A stretch of DNA of 64,000 nucleotides from contig NZ_VUNH01000012.1 of assembly GCF_009695745.1 (NCBI RefSeq), positions 1 through 64,000 on the forward strand, in the 5' to 3' direction. Source of the stretch: Pyramidobacter porci (GTDB lineage: Bacteria; Synergistota; Synergistia; Synergistales; Dethiosulfovibrionaceae). Position 1 is the stretch's first letter. The number at the start of each line of letters is the position of its first letter. A program made the translations under genes and the position numbers. Positions 62,378 to 64,000 of this stretch are shown piece by piece. The notes below the pieces were generated by a model. The model was not told the DNA's origin and did not search any database. It was given only the letters and a program-made list of their open reading frames with translations.

Positions 62378-63157
62378 ATGCTTCTTCTGTTCGACGTGGG
62401 CAACACCCACGTTACCATCGGCGGCTACGACGGCGACCGCCGCCTGTTCACGGGGCGCGTGGCCAGCGACCGGCACAAGACCGAAGACGAGTACGCCATG
62501 ATTGTCGAGAGCGTGCTGCGCATGCACGGCTTCGCGATCGGCGACGTGGAAGACGGCGCTATCAGCTCCGTCGTGCCCGTCGTCACGCAGGCGCTGGACC
62601 GCGCCTTTCAGCTGCTCTGGCACAAGCGCATGATGGCCGTGACCACGGCGCTCGACCTCGGCCTGACGATCATGACCGACGCGCCCGAACTGCTCGGCAA
62701 AGATCTGATCGTCGACGCCGTGGCCGCGAAAGCCAAATATCCCTGTCCGATCCTCGTCTTCGACCTCGGCACCGCCACCACCTGTTCGGTCATCGACAAG
62801 AACGGCAATTACCGCGGCGGCATGATCGCGCCCGGCCTCGGCATCTCCGTCGACGCGCTCGGCGCGCGCACGGCGCAGCTGCCCTACGTCAGCCTCGACG
62901 CGCCCGATCAGCTCATCGGCACCAACACGAAAAACTGCATCCGCTCCGGTGTCATGTACGGCCACGCCGGCATGATCGACGGCTTCATCGACCGCATGGA
63001 AGAACATCTTGGCCAAAAATGCACTGCCGTCATCACCGGCGGGCTGGCCGCCAAGGTGGCGCCGCTGTGCCGACGGCCCATCGTCCTCGACGAATATCTG
63101 CTCTTCGACGGCCTGCGCGCGCTCTACGCGAAGAACAAAGACAGGCCGCGCGGGTAG
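62378..63157 (+). CDS. coaX: type III pantothenate kinase
   Basis: 259 aa from the ATG at 62378 behind CGGGAGG; an upstream in-frame start lacks a site. The ATP-binding LLFDVGNTHVTIG motif at 3-15, DLGTATT near 130 and GGMIAPG near 147 are typical of CoaX. It makes 4'-phosphopantothenate, the substrate supply for CoaBC encoded divergently. Confidence 0.95.
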   Translation: MLLLFDVGNTHVTIGGYDGDRRLFTGRVASDRHKTEDEYAMIVESVLRMHGFAIGDVEDGAISSVVPVVTQALDRAFQLLWHKRMMAVTTALDLGLTIMTDAPELLGKDLIVDAVAAKAKYPCPILVFDLGTATTCSVIDKNGNYRGGMIAPGLGISVDALGARTAQLPYVSLDAPDQLIGTNTKNCIRSGVMYGHAGMIDGFIDRMEEHLGQKCTAVITGGLAAKVAPLCRRPIVLDEYLLFDGLRALYAKNKDRPRG

Positions 63158-63163
63158 GTCGCC

Positions 63164-63634
63164 GTGATCCGCATCGAAATCCCCGGCCGCGTCGAGCCGC
63201 TGGAAATCGCCCACGTCGTGCTCGACTACAACGGCACCGTCGCCGTCGACGGACGATTGTTCGAAAGCGTCAGGTCGCGCCTGCCCGGACTGCTGGAACT
63301 CGTCAGCGTCCACGTGCTCACCGCCGACACCTACGGCACCGTGCGCGCCCAGTGCGAACCGCTGGGCGTGGAAGTGCACGCTTTTCCGCGCGCGGGCGCC
63401 GGCGACTGCAAGCGCGAGATCGTCGAAAAGCTGCGCGGCGGCGTCGCCTGCTTCGGCAACGGCTTCAACGACATCCCCATGTTCGCCCTCGCCGACCTCT
63501 CCGTCGCCGTGCTCGAGGGCGAAGGTCTCTGCGCCGCCCTGCTGCCCCACGCCGACGTGCTCGCCGCGACCGCCGCCGACGCCCTCGACCTGCTCCTCAA
63601 ACCCGACCGCCTCAGAGCGACGCTGAGGAGCTGA
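63164..63634 (+). CDS. HAD-family soluble P-type-ATPase-like protein
   Basis: 156 aa starting at GTG, 6 nt after coaX. The first HAD motif reads DYNGT near 21 (second Asp replaced by Asn), motif II lies in HVLTADTYG, and motif IV is GNGFNDIPM near 101, as in the stand-alone P-type ATPase-like group. Phosphatase activity is possible but the missing general-acid Asp argues against a standard one. Cotranscribed with coaX. Confidence 0.78.
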   Translation: MIRIEIPGRVEPLEIAHVVLDYNGTVAVDGRLFESVRSRLPGLLELVSVHVLTADTYGTVRAQCEPLGVEVHAFPRAGAGDCKREIVEKLRGGVACFGNGFNDIPMFALADLSVAVLEGEGLCAALLPHADVLAATAADALDLLLKPDRLRATLRS

Positions 63635-63657
63635 CAATCCCGATCGTCACAAAAGAG

Positions 63658-63703
63658 AAAACGAGCCGCCGGCCTGCTATAAAACAGGTTGGCGACTCGT
63701 TTT
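63658..63703. terminator. bidirectional terminator
   Basis: AAAACGAG / CTCGTTTT outer stem with an inner imperfect stem, between convergent HAD and permease genes. Confidence 0.75.
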
Positions 63704-63723
63704 GTTTTAACTGTGTCCAGGCT

Positions 63724-64000
63724 TTAAACCGTCAGATTCACGAGCAGCCCCGCCAGCAGCGAAAAAAGCATCACGAAGGCGAGGTAGAGCGAAAAACTGC
63801 GCGGTCCCGGCACGATTTTGAGCGCGCCGAGGTTGGTGATCTTCGTTGCAGGACCGGTGATCATGAAAGCGGCGGCGCTGCCGGCGCTCATGCCGTCGGC
63901 GAGCCAGCCCTGAAGCAGGGGAATGGCGCCGCCTCCGCAGGCGTAGAGCGGCACGCCGACCGTGGCGGCCATCAGCACGCCGAAGCCTTCGTGCCTTCCG
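63724..64000 (-). CDS. ArsP/DUF318-type permease, C-terminal part (start outside window)
   Basis: The visible ~92 residues read on the - strand through the window edge. VGVPLYACGGGAIPLL followed by AAAFMITGPATKITNLGALK is the C-terminal repeat of the two-TRASH-less ArsP/DUF318 permease family. Members export methylarsenicals or act as undefined metal-linked permeases; the rest of the gene lies beyond 64000. Confidence 0.75.
   Translation of the reverse strand, partial: GRHEGFGVLMAATVGVPLYACGGGAIPLLQGWLADGMSAGSAAAFMITGPATKITNLGALKIVPGPRSFSLYLAFVMLFSLLAGLLVNLTV

Overview
The window reads as a chromosomal segment of a GC-rich, diderm, anaerobic amino-acid fermenter. I infer a Synergistota bacterium, possibly Pyramidobacter-like. 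The basis is the combination of a selenocysteine-containing glycine/sarcosine/betaine reductase module, ornithine/citrulline catabolism, many peptide, amino-acid and carboxylate transporters, an outer-membrane FadL/OmpP1-type protein and the absence of sugar-catabolic operons. Species assignment is inference only. There is no CRISPR array, no transposase and no phage gene.

Layout. 1-265: 5S rRNA (5' end cut off) and rRNA-operon terminator. 399-7575: ornithine/carbamoyl-phosphate module (ornithine carbamoyltransferase, membrane nucleoside-recognition-type protein, carbamate kinase, an AraC regulator with two DNA-binding domains, and two tandem paralogues of the LOR/SDH-type ornithine cyclodeaminase family). 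7689-11683: L,D-transpeptidase, then a cobalamin riboswitch controlling a BtuFCD-type uptake system. 11809-12535: parS-like site, frame-shifted RpiR-type gene and HxlR regulator. 12858-16365: amidase, a two-protein membrane system (DUF5058 type) and a NimA-like flavoprotein. 16659-22632: LysR regulator facing an RraA-like aldolase, 2-hydroxyacid dehydrogenase and a TctCBA tripartite transporter. 22732-29066: dipeptide ABC transporter with M55 D-aminopeptidase. 29276-32716: LysR, threonine aldolase, dicarboxylate/amino-acid symporter. 32827-34893: tRNA-Ser, LysE exporter, OmpP1. 34894-39174: two gene remnants around an ankyrin/coiled-coil secreted protein and glycerate kinase. 39175-45435: M20 hydrolase, glycosyltransferase, then a YfcC-type carrier plus M20 hydrolase facing an IclR regulator. 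45589: second parS-like site. 45651-54887: sulfatase-fold phosphoglycerol transferase, NSS symporter, grdX, grdB (Sec), grdE, CdaR-type regulator, YbaK deacylase and an orphan response regulator. 55105-59323: small periplasmic protein, then a less GC-rich block (TetR, ferritin-like, MarR remnant, ThrRS without TGS domain) lying between two related hairpin repeats. 59555-64000: aminopeptidase C, CoaBC, CoaX, HAD protein and the start-less end of an ArsP-type permease.

How it fits together. Peptides and amino acids enter through Dpp, YfcC, NSS, DAACS and Tct carriers. They are hydrolysed by M20, M55, PepC and amidase enzymes and fermented: ornithine/citrulline through OTC and carbamate kinase (ATP) and probably ornithine cyclodeamination; glycine-type substrates through GrdE/GrdB (the shared subunits GrdA, GrdC and GrdD must be elsewhere); threonine by aldolase. 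Most catabolic units are paired with a divergent or embedded local regulator. Several of the divergent intergenic regions hold clear inverted repeats that could be the operators. Two parS-like sites suggest the window lies in the origin-proximal part of the chromosome, although no dnaA or oriC is present. Four degraded genes show active gene decay.
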